Source of the DNA: Tridacna crocea
Lineage: Eukaryota; Mollusca; Bivalvia; Cardiida; Cardiidae
Length of the DNA stretch: 64,000 nt
Assembly: GCA_943736015.1 (NCBI GenBank)
Contig: OX031059.1
Coordinates: 60,399,159 to 60,463,158 of the forward strand
Direction of reading: 5' to 3'
The stretch's first letter is position 1, and each line of letters starts with the position of its first letter. The notes under the pieces were generated by a model that saw only the letters and a program-made list of their open reading frames with translations, searched no databases and had not been told where the DNA came from. Positions 1 to 10,033 of the stretch are shown in pieces. The position numbers were made by a program, and so were the translations under genes.

Positions 1-2375
1 ATAGAACATGTTCACAAATCTCTCCAAAATAAAGTAAGGTGCGGATTTCTTCTTGGGGTAATTTAATGTTATAAAGTATTGCCCTTTCTCTAAAAAAAAA
101 AACTGTCAATAACTTTTACCTTTTTTACATGCAAATCCTAATAAGGTCCGTTTCAAAATGTATCACTCATTTTTCAAAAAGTGTCGATCATTTTCTGGAA
201 AGTGTTAGTCATTTTCTAAAAGGTGTCACTAATTTTTCAAAAAGTGTCACTCGTTTTCCTAAAAGTGTCACTAACTTTTACGTTTTTGTACTTTTACATG
301 TAAATTCTCATATGGTCTATTTCAAAAAGTGTCACTCATTTTTCAAAAAGTGTCACTCATTTTCTTAAAAGTGTCACTAATTTTTCAAAAAGTGTCATTC
401 ATTTTTCCAAAAGTGTCACCCGTTTTCTAAAAAGTGTCCCTAACGTTTACGTTTTTGTACTTTTACATGTAAATCCCTATATGGTCTATTTCAATAAGTG
501 TCACTCATTTTTCAAAAAGTGTCACTCATTTTCTTAAAAGTGTTACTAATTTCTAAAAATGTTCAATTCATTTTTCAAAAAGTGTCACTCATTTTGTTAA
601 AGGTGTTAATCAATTTTGCTAAAAATGTCACTCATTTTTCAAAAAGTGTCATTCATTTTCTAGAAAGAGTCACTACTGTTTTTTGTTTTTGTTCTTTTAC
701 ATATAAATTCCTACAGGGTCTATTTCATTAAGTGCCAGTCGTTTTTTTTTTTTCAAAATGCCACTCATTTTCTGAAAAGTGTTACCCATTTTTCAAAAAG
801 TGTAACTCATTTTTCAAAAAGTGTCACTTATTTTCTTAAAAGTGTTACTCTTTATCTGAAAAGTGTCGCTACCTTTTACGTTTTTTGTAATTTTACATAT
901 AAATTCCCATAGAGACTATTTCAAAAAACTGTCGCTTATTTTTCAAAATGTGTCAATCATTTTCTTAAAAATATAACTCATTTCCTTAAAAGTGTCACTT
1001 GTTTTCTTAAAAATGTGCTATTAATTTTCTCCCAAAAAATAGAAACGGCTGTATAAAATCACATTTAATAAATACGAGGAATACCACTGATAAGAAACCA
1101 ACCAATATGACACGGGCGGAGGAGGACTGTTCAAAATACATCTATACCTTTATAAAGTTTATACAAGAGGCAAACAGTCCCCTCCGCCCATGTCATATTG
1201 GTTGGTTTCTTATCAGTGGTATTCCTCGTATTTTTTAAATGTGATTTTATACAGCCGTTTCTATTTTTTGGGAGAAAATTAATAGCACATTTTTAAGAAA
1301 ACAAGTGACACTTTTAAGGAAATGAGTTATATTTTTAAGAAAATGATTGACACATTTTGAAAAATAAGCGACAGTTTTTTGAAATAGTCTCTATGGGAAT
1401 TTATATGTAAAATTACAAAAAACGTAAAAGGTAGCGACACTTTTCAGATAAAGAGTAACACTTTTAAGAAAATAAGTGACACTTTTTGAAAAATGAGTTA
1501 CACTTTTTGAAAAATGAGTAACACTTTTCAGAAAATGAGTGGCATTTTGAAAAAAAAAAAACGACTGGCACTTAATGAAATAGACCCTGTAGGAATTTAT
1601 ATGTAAAAGAACAAAAACAAAAAACAGTAGTGACTCTTTCTAGAAAATGAATGACCCCTGTAGGAATTTATATGTAAAAGAACAAAAACAAAAAACAGTA
1701 GTGACTCTTTCTAGAAAATGAATGACACTTTTTGAAAAATGAGTGACATTTTTAGCAAAATTGATTAACACCTTTAACAAAATGAGTGACACTTTTTGAA
1801 AAATGAATTGAACATTTTTAGAAATTAGTAACACTTTTAAGAAAATGAGTGACACTTTTTGAAAAATGAGTGACACTTATTGAAATAGACCATATAGGGA
1901 TTTACATGTAAAAGTACAAAAACGTAAACGTTAGGGACACTTTTTAGAAAACGGGTGACACTTTTGGAAAAATGAATGACACTTTTTGAAAAATTAGTGA
2001 CACTTTTAAGAAAATGAGTGACACTTTTTGAAAAATGAGTGACACTTTTTGAAATAGACCATATGAGAATTTACATGTAAAAGTACAAAAACGTAAAAGT
2101 TAGTGACACTTTTAGGAAAACGAGTGACACTTTTTGAAAAATTAGTGACACCTTTTAGAAAATGACTAACACTTTCCAGAAAATGATCGACACTTTTTAA
2201 AAAATGAGTGATACATTTTGAAACGGACCTTATTAGGATTTGCGTGTAAAAAAGGTAAAAGCTATTGACAGGTTTTTTTTTTTTAGAGAAAGGGCAATAC
2301 TTTATAACATTAAATTACCCCAAGAAGAAATCCGCACCTTACTTTATTTTGGAGAGATTTGTGAACATGTTCTAT
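1..2375. repeat. Giant near-perfect palindrome built of ~21-bp tandem repeats
   Basis: The left arm (1-1131) and right arm (1173-2375) are reverse complements around a 41-bp spacer. The match runs from the very first base, so the left arm may start outside the window; base 1 pairs with base 2375. Both arms are filled with variants of TTTTTCAAAAAGTGTCACTCA, roughly 21 bp apart. This motif is interrupted every ~170-230 bp by a segment containing TTTTTGTACTTTTACATGTAAAT. The right arm is 72 bp longer, which is explained by a ~71-bp tandem duplication at about 1585-1726. The arms otherwise differ only at scattered bases, so the inversion is young or kept similar by gene conversion. Short open frames in it are mirror copies of each other and are not coding. 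Confidence 0.93.
1585..1726. repeat. ~71-bp tandem duplication in the right palindrome arm
   Basis: The stretch beginning CCCTGTAGGAATTTATATG occurs twice in a row here but only once in the left arm (near 668-720). It is the one large difference between the arms. Confidence 0.85.
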
Positions 2376-2965
2376 TTTGATCTACTAGGTTCTTCCAACG
2401 TGTCATAGTTAAGCTTAAGTTTTTTGCCTTTTTTGGTGGGTTTTGTCGCGTTTTTATTCTCTGATATTGACTGTCAACTACCTTTTCTTTACATTGACAT
2501 GTACGTAGTGATTATTACCGAGACTGAGCTTGCATTTGGTGTTTGCAATGTTTTGAGATGGGAACGCTTTTGGCATACACACTCGTTACAATGTCTTTCT
2601 CTTTGGTCACTTCCTTTTTGTATCTGTTTGACAGTCCAATTTTAGATCCACTGCCTGATTGGTTGACAAGTCATTTTTGTTTTGATCTTAATATACAAAT
2701 GTGCCTAAACATGTTTGTCCGGTTATCAACTAGACAACCAGATATAAGCAGTTATAACAAAAGTGATATACTTTATCCTAGTGAACATATCATGATGTGG
2801 AGACTGAGATAAAAGACTATGTTTTGCCCTAACTTATCCCTTGTTCGGGGTTAAACATTTCAGAAGACTTTTTTTGTAAGTCCGTCTCGAAATCAGTTTC
2901 TTTAACACTCTACAAAAGTATTATTATAATGAAATATTATACAGATACTTTCATATCAATTTAAT
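2376..2965. other. No recognisable feature
   Basis: AT-rich sequence. The two short overlapping open frames in it (2424-2812) show no motif, splice context or repeat match that I can recognise. Confidence 0.5.
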
Positions 2966-3620
2966 ACAGGCACGTAATGTATCAAATCGGAGTGAAAAGT
3001 ATATGCTAAAGTCATTTTTCTAATCAGAAACGGAATTTTTTTTTTTTTATAAGTTTTAAACAAAATTCACATTTGAACTTGATCAACGATGATAAGGATG
3101 TCTAAATGACACTTTATCGTACAGGTGATATATTTCACCTTTCTTTCCCTCGTACGAATTTATTTCTTTACCTAAGATTGGAAACTAAAATCACAAGTGT
3201 GCACCACGATATATGAAAGCGGGGTAAAAGGTATGTGCTAAAGTCCTTTTTCTAACCAGAAATGGATTTTTTTTTTTTTTTAAGTTTTACACAAGACACA
3301 TATATAAATTTGATCAACGACGATAAAAAACTGTCTAAATGACACTTTATTGGACATTTGATCTCTATTACCTATTTTTCCTGGGTTCGATTTCATTCTT
3401 TATTAAACTAAACTACAAAATCACAATCATTGAATATTACATATGGAATCGGATACAAGATGTGTAATAAAGTCCTTTCTTTATTAAAGAATTATTATCA
3501 TCATTATAATTTTTTTACAAAAAATGATTTTTCTAGGTTTCAATCAAAATCCGTACTTAAATTTAATCAACGATAATAAGAACGACCTCATTGATTTTTC
3601 ATCAAATATTTGATCTCGAA
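2966..3620. repeat. Array of ~233-bp tandem units (three, diverged)
   Basis: Units share a core GCTAAAGTC-TTTTTCTAA, a poly-T run, then TTTGATCAACGA and CTAAATGACACTTTAT. The cores start near 2994, 3226 and 3459, a spacing of 232-233 bp. The middle unit is almost identical to the copy at 4711-5005, while the outer two are older. Confidence 0.8.
3211..3505. repeat. ~295-bp direct duplication, copy 1
   Basis: Nearly identical, in the same orientation, to 4711-5005, about 1.5 kb away. It spans one full 233-bp unit and the start of the next. Confidence 0.88.
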
Positions 3621-4100
3621 TATACAGGGCGGAGAATGGGGGGAAATGACGACCAGTGTTTATTCATGAAGATTTTATCAAACTCAATTGAAATTACCAA
3701 CAATAGATAAAGAATTAGTACAAATTATACATATGCACATTCTCACTCATCATTACCGAAAGAAAATTGCCACATCTTTGGTTGTCAAAATGACTGTGCC
3801 TTATGGCTTTTGCACAGGTATTTGTAACTGAGACCGCTAGCACTTTCTATTAAGAATTCCAATTCACAGTGTAAATCATTCAATGGTACATGCAAGTAAT
3901 AATTGTGGGTGACTTGTGTAAATGTGTCTTTATTTTAATTGCAAAAGGGAATATAACAGATAAGTGAAATAAAGTAAATTAGCAATACATTTGGGTTGTA
4001 TCATCGTAAATTATATTCACAGTAAGTTTTGCGTGTATACATGTATTTCGAAAATGTACATGTAAAATCAGAAAATCTCCATTCACAAGTACAGACAAAA
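3621..4100. other. No recognisable feature
   Basis: AT-rich spacer between two satellite blocks. I see nothing coding in it. Confidence 0.5.
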
Positions 4101-4640
4101 TCATTTTCAATAAGAGACCCTTCTGACAGAGAATTGGGGTCTCATACATTTTTAATGAGAGACAACAAAGCTAGATCAAGGTATCCTAGATATCGTCATG
4201 CTGTTGTCATTTGACTCGCGGCAATAGACTTTTTGAACGGATATTTGGATGTCTCGCACATTTTTAATGAGAGGCAACGAATTTGAATCGAGTTACCATA
4301 GATTCACGTCATAACATCTTCATTTAACTCGGGGCAATTGACTTTTTTGAAAGAGTATTGGAAGGTCTCATACATATTTAATAGAGGTTATTGCTATGTC
4401 TGTTTATGTTAATGTCTATTCTTTACACTCGGGCCAGACATAATGCATTTTTGATCAGCGGTAGGTGGCCTCTTTTGAAGGAGAATTGAACATTTTCATG
4501 CGTATTTAATGAGAGATCAATTCGATGTCTGTATGAGATTTTTCTTTTTGAGTAGACATTATACATTGTTTATCAGTGATAGAAGGTCTTCTATGAAAAT
4601 CTAAATTCCAAGTTGGCCATTACGCATGCACAAAGATCGT
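4101..4640. repeat. Diverged satellite with CATTTTTAATGAGAGG core
   Basis: At least four degenerate units carry CATTTTTAATGAGAG or CGTATTTAATGAGAG. The region also has a TGATCAGCGGTAGG/CCAGACATAATGCAT segment. The same motifs, in the same orientation, form the well-kept 128-bp array at 6713-7040 on the other side of the integrase cassette. Confidence 0.7.
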
Positions 4641-4710
4641 GATTAAACTTTCGGATCACAGTAACTATTTGCCTCCAGTAGTTTCAAAATCGCAATTCTG
4701 GAAAATGATT

Positions 4711-5005
4711 ATATGAAATTGGGGTTAAAGGTATGTGCTAAAGTCCTTTTTCTAACCAGAAATGGATTTTTTTTTTTTTAAGTTTTACACAAGACACATA
4801 TATAAATTTGATCAACGACGATAAAAAAACTGTCTAAATGACACTTTATTGGACATTTGATCTCTATTACCTATTTTTCCTGGGTTCGATTTCATTCTTT
4901 ATTAAACTAAACTACAAAATCACAATCATTGAATATTACATATGGAATCGGATACAAGATGTGTAATAAAGTCCTTTCTTTATTAAAGAATTATTATCAT
5001 TATTA
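4711..5005. repeat. ~295-bp direct duplication, copy 2
   Basis: Partner of 3211-3505. It stops about 10 bp short of the TAG stop codon of the TBP-like gene, so the junction lies directly behind that gene. Confidence 0.88.
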
Positions 5006-5009
5006 TTAT

Positions 5010-5015
5010 TTTATT
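5010..5015 (-). terminator. AATAAA polyadenylation signal behind TBP-like gene
   Basis: AATAAA directly follows the TAG stop on the minus strand. A second AATAAA lies at about 4979-4984. The region is AT-rich, so chance occurrence cannot be excluded. Confidence 0.4.
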
Positions 5016-5294
5016 CTATAGCAGTCTCGCATATTTCCGTATTCGTCCGTACCCCTCTCTTTTACTCGAAACTTTGCCGTTACAGTTGATAATTCCGTCA
5101 GGAAACACTAAACAGTTTCCTCCAGCTTTTCTGTGTTGCCATATCAGTCCGGGAAATCGTGCTGGATCATACCGTACATTCGTTATTTTGTAGCAGAGTT
5201 GTCTTAAGTCAATAGGACAGTTGAGTTGACCACTGTAGACTACGTTTGTGATGATCATGATCGTTTGACAGTCTAGACATAAATGATAGAACAT
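5016..5294 (-). CDS. Single-lobe TATA-binding-protein-like protein (92 aa)
   Basis: Residues ~14-92 look like one TBP repeat. They contain NVVYSGQLNCPIDLRQL (first strand and helix), then YDPARFPGLI, LVFPDGIINCNGK (strands of the DNA-binding saddle) and the closing RKYARLL. Spacing and order match the N-terminal lobe of eukaryotic TBP, although FPGLI is closer to the second lobe. Only one lobe is present, whereas cellular TBP has two. The TAG stop is followed at once by AATAAA (5010-5015), so the short form may be the real end. The gene lies 36 bp downstream of the integrase ORF on the same strand. The start at 5294 is the first ATG; Met13 (near 5258) would also keep the whole domain. Role is inferred: DNA binding or promoter recognition for the element. 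A captured and shortened host TBP is the alternative. Confidence 0.75.
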   Translation of the reverse strand: MFYHLCLDCQTIMIITNVVYSGQLNCPIDLRQLCYKITNVRYDPARFPGLIWQHRKAGGNCLVFPDGIINCNGKVSSKREGYGRIRKYARLL

Positions 5295-5310
5295 TGCTAG
5301 TTTTCAGCCT

Positions 5311-5319
5311 CTTTTTATA
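5311..5319 (-). promoter_or_regulatory. TATAAAAAG box between integrase and TBP-like gene
   Basis: A consensus TATA box lies in the 36-bp gap, 17-25 bp upstream of the first ATG. A start site ~30 bp downstream would fall just past that ATG, which would favour initiation at Met13. It could serve as a promoter, but this is inferred from sequence only. Confidence 0.35.
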
Positions 5320-5330
5320 TTCTCGGTTGT

Positions 5331-6443
5331 TTACGAGTATTGCGTAATATCAGTTTCCGGTATCCACCTGTCATACTTTTTTGGCCAGTGTAACCAGCGC
5401 ACCAGGACTTCCTGTTTCTTATTGCGTGTCCTTCTTTTCAAAATTTTTTCGATGCTAAAGTCGGTACCGTCGTCAACGTTTATGGCTTGTAATTCTTGTT
5501 CGTAAAATGTACCATCAATTTCATCGTTGTCCCAGTCTACTAACGTGTAAATTGGAAGTCCTTGTCTTTTGAAACGTGATCTGATTTTGAAAATCTCCCC
5601 TGTCCATTTTTGCGAGTATTCTCTGTCAAATACGGACCTGATGTGCGACAATCGTACAGTCTGACCGATTTTATATTTGAATTTTTTTATAACGGGCTTT
5701 TCTCCTTTGCTTCCTTTGGTTCTAATAAGATACTGTTGAAGACGACTTTCCCTTCATTTTCCACGGAAATTGCTGATGGGTTTTCTCCAAGACTCCTGTG
5801 GTGAGTGTGACTGTAACTATGTACAAAATCCTGTAAAATGTCAATGTATCTACTGGTTCTGTTTTTGAGCAGGTATCGAAAAATCTTGTGTTTTAGCGTT
5901 TTAATAACTCTTTCGGCGTAATTCGCTTTTGTTTCCGTATTAGATGCATACATATGATGTATACTTTGACTGTTTAAATATTTATTTACTTCTTTGCTTC
6001 TAAATTCCATTCCTCTGTCCGCACGAATTGTGTTCGGCTTTTTGGGGCCTGTCAGTATACGTTTTAAATGCCATGACCACATCAGCGCCTCGCTTACTCT
6101 TAACAGGTTGAGCATAAAGAAAACGAGAAAATACATCAATAACAATCAAAATGTATTTCACACCTTCGTTATGCTTCTGTAAATTGGCCATGTCCATAAG
6201 ATCCATGTTCCATTGACTGTCGATGCCATTTACAATCACCCTGGAACGTTTAAAGCGGCGTCTAGCACCCTTGCTTAGAGAATACGCTTCTTGATTCTGC
6301 AACCATCGGCGTATTCTGTGCCTGCCAATTTTGTATTTACCCTCGTCTTTAACATGTTGATAGAGTTTTTCAGGACCACCAAAGCTAGTGGGAGATTTAA
6401 AGTCAAAATACAAAGAAGACAAATATTGTTGCCAGTCAGACAT
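5331..6443 (-). pseudogene. Polinton/Maverick-type integrase with chromodomain, two frameshifts
   Basis: Three abutting open frames make up one integrase. Frame 1 (from ATG 6443) has the N-terminal helical region, then VIVNGIDSQWNMDLMDM with the first catalytic Asp (D81) and KYILIVIDVFSRFLYAQPVK. Frame 2 (to 5687) carries IRADRGMEF (second Asp) and NYAERVIKTLK (catalytic Glu, 34 residues later). Frame 3 (to 5331) has an SH3-like region (KIGQTVRLSHIR, WTGEIF) and a C-terminal chromodomain (FSIEKIL, VRWLHWPKKYDRWIPETDI). One surplus base in the A-run at about 6062-6065 and one missing base in the A-run at about 5698-5701 break the frame; the two shifts have opposite sign. Catalytic residues are kept, so decay is recent or these are homopolymer errors. 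No Polinton polymerase, ATPase, protease or capsid gene is visible nearby. Confidence 0.88.
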
Positions 6444-6477
6444 GTTTATTTATTACATAGACATGCATACATTCTTA

Positions 6478-6642
6478 CTACAGCAAATAGAAATAGTAAA
6501 TAGAGAGGTTTCTTTCGTTTTCTATGTACAAGTCAACAAGCCTTTCAACACCCTCCGCGGCGTCTCTTCGCAATTGTCTGTATCTTAACCACAATTCGAA
6601 GTCATTGATTGTTGTCACAAATATAAGAATGGGTCCGAACAT
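6478..6642 (-). CDS. Small ORF upstream of integrase (54 aa), unknown
   Basis: It runs from ATG 6642 to TAG 6478, 34 bp before the integrase ATG and on the same strand. The start MFGPILIFVTTINDFELW is hydrophobic. A charged, probably helical stretch follows (LWLRYRQLRRDAAEGVERL). Codon use looks protein-like, but I recognise no family. It could be a small element protein or the tail of a lost upstream gene. Confidence 0.35.
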   Translation of the reverse strand: MFGPILIFVTTINDFELWLRYRQLRRDAAEGVERLVDLYIENERNLSIYYFYLL

Positions 6643-6712
6643 GTTCACGTTGATCGGTTGTTATCAAAACGTGCCTGAACACGTTTTGAATTGGTAGTGA
6701 AAATGATTAGGC

Positions 6713-7040
6713 TATGTCTGAATTTTTGCAGAGGATATTATACAATCGCGCCAGACATCACGCATTTTAATCAGCGGAAAGCGACCTATTTTGTAAGAAT
6801 ATCGACATTTCCTCATGCATTTTTAATGAGAGGCGAATACTTTGTCTGAATTTTTGCAGACGATATTATACAATCGCGCCAGACATCACGCATTTTGATC
6901 AGCGGAAAGCGACCTATTTTGTAAGAATATCGACATTTTCTCATGCATTTTTAATGAGAGGCGAATGCTTTGTCTGAATTTTTGCAGACGATATTATACA
7001 ATCGCGCCAGACATCACGTGGAAGAGTGTCGACATTTCTC
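6713..7040. repeat. 128-bp satellite, about 2.5 units
   Basis: Units start with GTCTGAATTTTTGCAGA at about 6715, 6843 and 6971. They continue through ACAATCGCGCCAGACATCAC and CATTTTTAATGAGAGGCGAA. The third unit is cut after CAGACATCACG. Confidence 0.9.
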
Positions 7041-7195
7041 AAACATTAAATCATTTTGATATGCGACTCTGTCAGGAGAATATCGAAAGGTCTCATGAAT
7101 TATAAAAAAAATCAGCTAGTTGAATTTGTGAGAGAGAGGGAATGATCAAACTAACAGGGAATTTTATATTATGTCACCGCTATTTGGGGATCGCA

Positions 7196-7530
7196 GTAAG
7201 TAGAAGCGAGGACCTAAAAGCTGAGTTCTTAAATAGCTAGTGTGCAGGACTTGGGATGGGTCGTGGCTTCGATCCCTGGATAGGTCGAGGACTGAAAATT
7301 GTGAAACCATTTATTTCTCTACCACAGCTGACCATCATAATGGTTATGTGAGACAGCAGTCAGTGACTTGGAAAGAAAATGATGCCCTGGTAAAAGATAC
7401 TGCTGGAAAGCATGGACAGATGCACTGGCCGCAGCGACATAAGTGCAACAAAAATGTTGAAAACGGCGTTAAACACCATACGATTTTATTCATTAAAGTG
7501 AATACAAAACCTAGACTTTGAATGGTAAGG
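7196..7530 (+). repeat. tRNA-derived SINE-like element
   Basis: A box-B-like GGCTTCGATCCC lies near 7266-7277. The 3' end carries GAAAACGGCGTTAAACACCAT, also seen at 57960. The 93-codon open frame here is a by-product of the SINE. Confidence 0.6.
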
Positions 7531-7583
7531 GGGGTAAAAGCGTTTACAGACAAAAGCATTTTTAGTAGAGCAACCTCTTTGAG

Positions 7584-7700
7584 AGAAAGGTCTCATGCAT
7601 TTTTAATGGCGAATGCTTTGGCTGAATTTTTGCAGACGGTTCTATACAATCGGGCGCCGGTCTGATCGGTCAAAACGCGCCTAAACACGCTTGGAATTGT
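7584..7700. repeat. Stray 128-bp satellite unit
   Basis: Contains GGTCTCATGCATTTTTAATG, GCTGAATTTTTGCAGACGG and ACAATCGGGCG. It is followed by TCAAAACGCGCCTAAACACG, which resembles 6656-6680. Confidence 0.7.
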
Positions 7701-8408
7701 CATCTAGCCTCGGCAGGTGGGAGGCAACGAAAGCCAGACAAAGTTATACAAGATTACGTCATACTGCCACAGGCAGTCTGACCTCCAACAGACAAAGGCC
7801 TCTAACAATAGTCTGAACCGTCAAAGACAAAGGCATGGTCTCTATAGTGCCGCAGGCAATTTGACCGGCATAGTGCCATAAATACTACTCGTAGTTACCA
7901 TATTGCAAAGACAGATCTCCCCACTGTAAGTTTATAGATCTTTAGTAACTTTAGTTATTTCATGACTGTATCCAAAATAGAATATAATCTGACAGATTAG
8001 CACACTAAAAACATTACAAGAATTCTTCAGCCGCTGTTTGAATGTGATTATACTGAAACTGAATATATCTATCTTTTCAAAATTTCAAAATTACTTTCAA
8101 CTAACGTTACAATTCTATGCAAAATATTAAGGACGAAATTGATTGGCTGCGAGTGATCAAAGCACTCGAAGTATTGAAAGCCTGTGTATTGTTGTTAGGA
8201 GTTATATAATGCTAGTTCATTTCCATCTGGTTATAGTCTAGCCTAAACATATAATCCAGAATAGCTTTAGGGATTTTACTTAGTTATTGGCTGAGTATAC
8301 TTTTTCCATCGTAAAGTGCTTTTGTCTAAGCTTGAACACAATTGGCGAAAGGATGTCAAACCTGCTTATTTCAGTCCTGTTACCTATAACATTCTGATAC
8401 GCAGTAAC
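7701..8408. other. No gene; short repeated motifs only
   Basis: Contains loosely repeated ACTGCCACAGGCA and GACAAAGGC(C/A)T motifs (7745-7870) and otherwise nothing recognisable. Confidence 0.45.
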
Positions 8409-8600
8409 AGTATTCACAAGCCATTCTTTAGAATACTCTTAGTCTTATTCTTCAGAATCAAGTTCGTCAATGTGAAAGTAACAGAACTTTTGGTTGGCTA
8501 AATCATTTGGTTTAGCCAATTAGAAGTTCTGTTACTTTCACAGTTAGACATTCTTGAAGAAAAAGACAAAGAAAGTTTGTAAGAATGGTTGGGGAATACG
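8409..8600. mobile_element. Family D inverted-repeat element, copy 1
   Basis: The ends read GTATTCACNANCCATTCTT and its complement AAGAATGGTTGG-GAATAC. The centre is a palindrome around TGGCTAAA-TTTAGCCA. No coding capacity. Confidence 0.75.
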
Positions 8601-9144
8601 GACCCAGGACTAGTCTTCCGAACATGAAAGTTCGTAACAAATATGAACGAGCTTAATAATATTTTTGTGGACGAGTTTAATAAATTCTTACCACAAAAAA
8701 CCAACCAGTGTCAGATTTTTTTTTTTTTATCACATAACTGATTAACAAGAATTATAGTCCAAAATGTGTTAAACAAGAGGCATACATGTATCATGTGTAC
8801 TGAAATTTACATGAAGCCTGTGCACTTACCTTGACAGGTACATTACGAACGAAAAATAGTTCCGAAGAAACTTGCATATATTGATTTTGTTTTGAATCTA
8901 ATAGTGACTGAAATTAACAACTTTGTCATAATTAAGAATTTAACCATTAATTTCCCTCAGGAACCTAGGTCAGCAATGTTTTAAAAAGGAGTGTCGATCA
9001 AATACAGTACTATTTTCTTATCTCATACCTTTGTGCGACATGAAAATGCGTAATGGCTGTATTACATTGGAAACAAGGGGAGATTTGTGATAAGATGTAA
9101 TATTTCTAATAATGGTGACGATTATTCCTTTTTTTTAGTACGAC
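8601..9144. other. No recognisable feature
   Basis: AT-rich spacer. I see nothing in it. Confidence 0.45.
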
Positions 9145-9240
9145 GACAAACCTGGTAGCTGAGTTGGTAAAGTCCAGACAATAAAATTCTAGGATCGTTT
9201 ATTCGACACCTATGCTAGGTCAAACTCATTCTAAGAATTG
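9145..9240 (+). repeat. tRNA-related SINE head
   Basis: TAGCTGAGTTGGTAAAG matches a Pol III box A. A decayed box B (GTTTATTCGACACC) follows about 35 bp later. The expected SINE body is absent. Confidence 0.5.
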
Positions 9241-9302
9241 ACGATGCCAGGGGCGTAGCCAGCCCATCAAAAAGGTGTACGCTTAAGTATTCATTTACCA
9301 CA

Positions 9303-9465
9303 CATTCCCGATTGTGACAAGCTTCAAGGAAACAGACTTTTGAAAACATTGTGGGAAAATGAGAAAATGCCAGCATTACCAGCATTTTCTCCTTTTCTCA
9401 CAATGTTTTCTAAAGGCTTCTATCGTATGGTCGTCAAAAGTAGGGATCGTATGATAATGGTTTAA
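9303..9465. mobile_element. Family A hairpin element, copy A1 (diverged)
   Basis: Central hairpin GAGAAAATGCCAGC...CAGCATTTTCTC with the flanking AAAACATTGTGGG and complement. Ends are degenerate. Confidence 0.65.
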
Positions 9466-9482
9466 TCAACAATAACGAAGAC

Positions 9483-9711
9483 TTAACCCTTTCCCAAACG
9501 ACAAATTTTAGACTCTTCCAAACCCAAAGAGTTTGCTGACGACAATTTCAAATCTGATAAAAATGGCAGAAAGTTCTCCAAATGGGTAGATAACACTGTG
9601 GAAAAAGGAGAAATTGCTCGTTACGAGCAATTTCTCCTTTTCCCACAGTGTTTTCAAAACGCTTGTACTGCAGACACGTTAAAAACAAGGGCTTGTTTAG
9701 GAAAGGGTTAA
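9483..9711. mobile_element. Family A hairpin element, copy A2
   Basis: Family A elements are ~230 bp, start TTAACCCTTTACCAAACGAC, end in its complement (GTTTGGTAAAGGGTTAA) and carry a central ~28-bp-stem hairpin. This copy has intact ends and a variant hairpin loop region (GAAATTGCTCGTTACGAGCA). No ORF. The TTAA at each end suggests a piggyBac-type target. Confidence 0.8.
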
Positions 9712-9901
9712 ATGGTATACCTGAATGTATAGAGAGCTTACTTTTATTCCAAATAATACGAAAAATACTGATGTTTAGCTAAGCGATCTAATACTTTCGC
9801 TGGCTTACCTTTTTAATACACAAAAATTATTTGACATGTCCAAATTGAAAGTATTTGAAAACAACGTATTGAATCCGAGCTTATTCATAGTATATTTCTC
9901 G

Positions 9902-10033
9902 AAAGGGGTAAAAAAAGTTGTGGGAAATGGAGACAATACTTGTTACCAGAGTTTTCTCTTTTCCACGTAAAGTTTTTGAGGCCCGTCTTTCTCAGGGTCG
10001 TTAAAATCTGGGAATGTGTGTTGAATGGTTAAA
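9902..10033. mobile_element. Family A element, decayed copy A3
   Basis: Only the hairpin region and the half carrying TCTCAGGGTCGTTAAAA are visible. Confidence 0.5.

Noticed and set aside
129-2100. Short open frames inside the 2.4-kb palindrome (for example 498-731 and its mirror 1640-1876)
   Set aside because: They are translations of the ~21-bp repeat, mirrored exactly by the inversion, with low-complexity composition and no start context.
7240-7521. 93-codon open frame
   Set aside because: It spans a tRNA-derived SINE with box B and the GGCGTTAAACACCAT tail.
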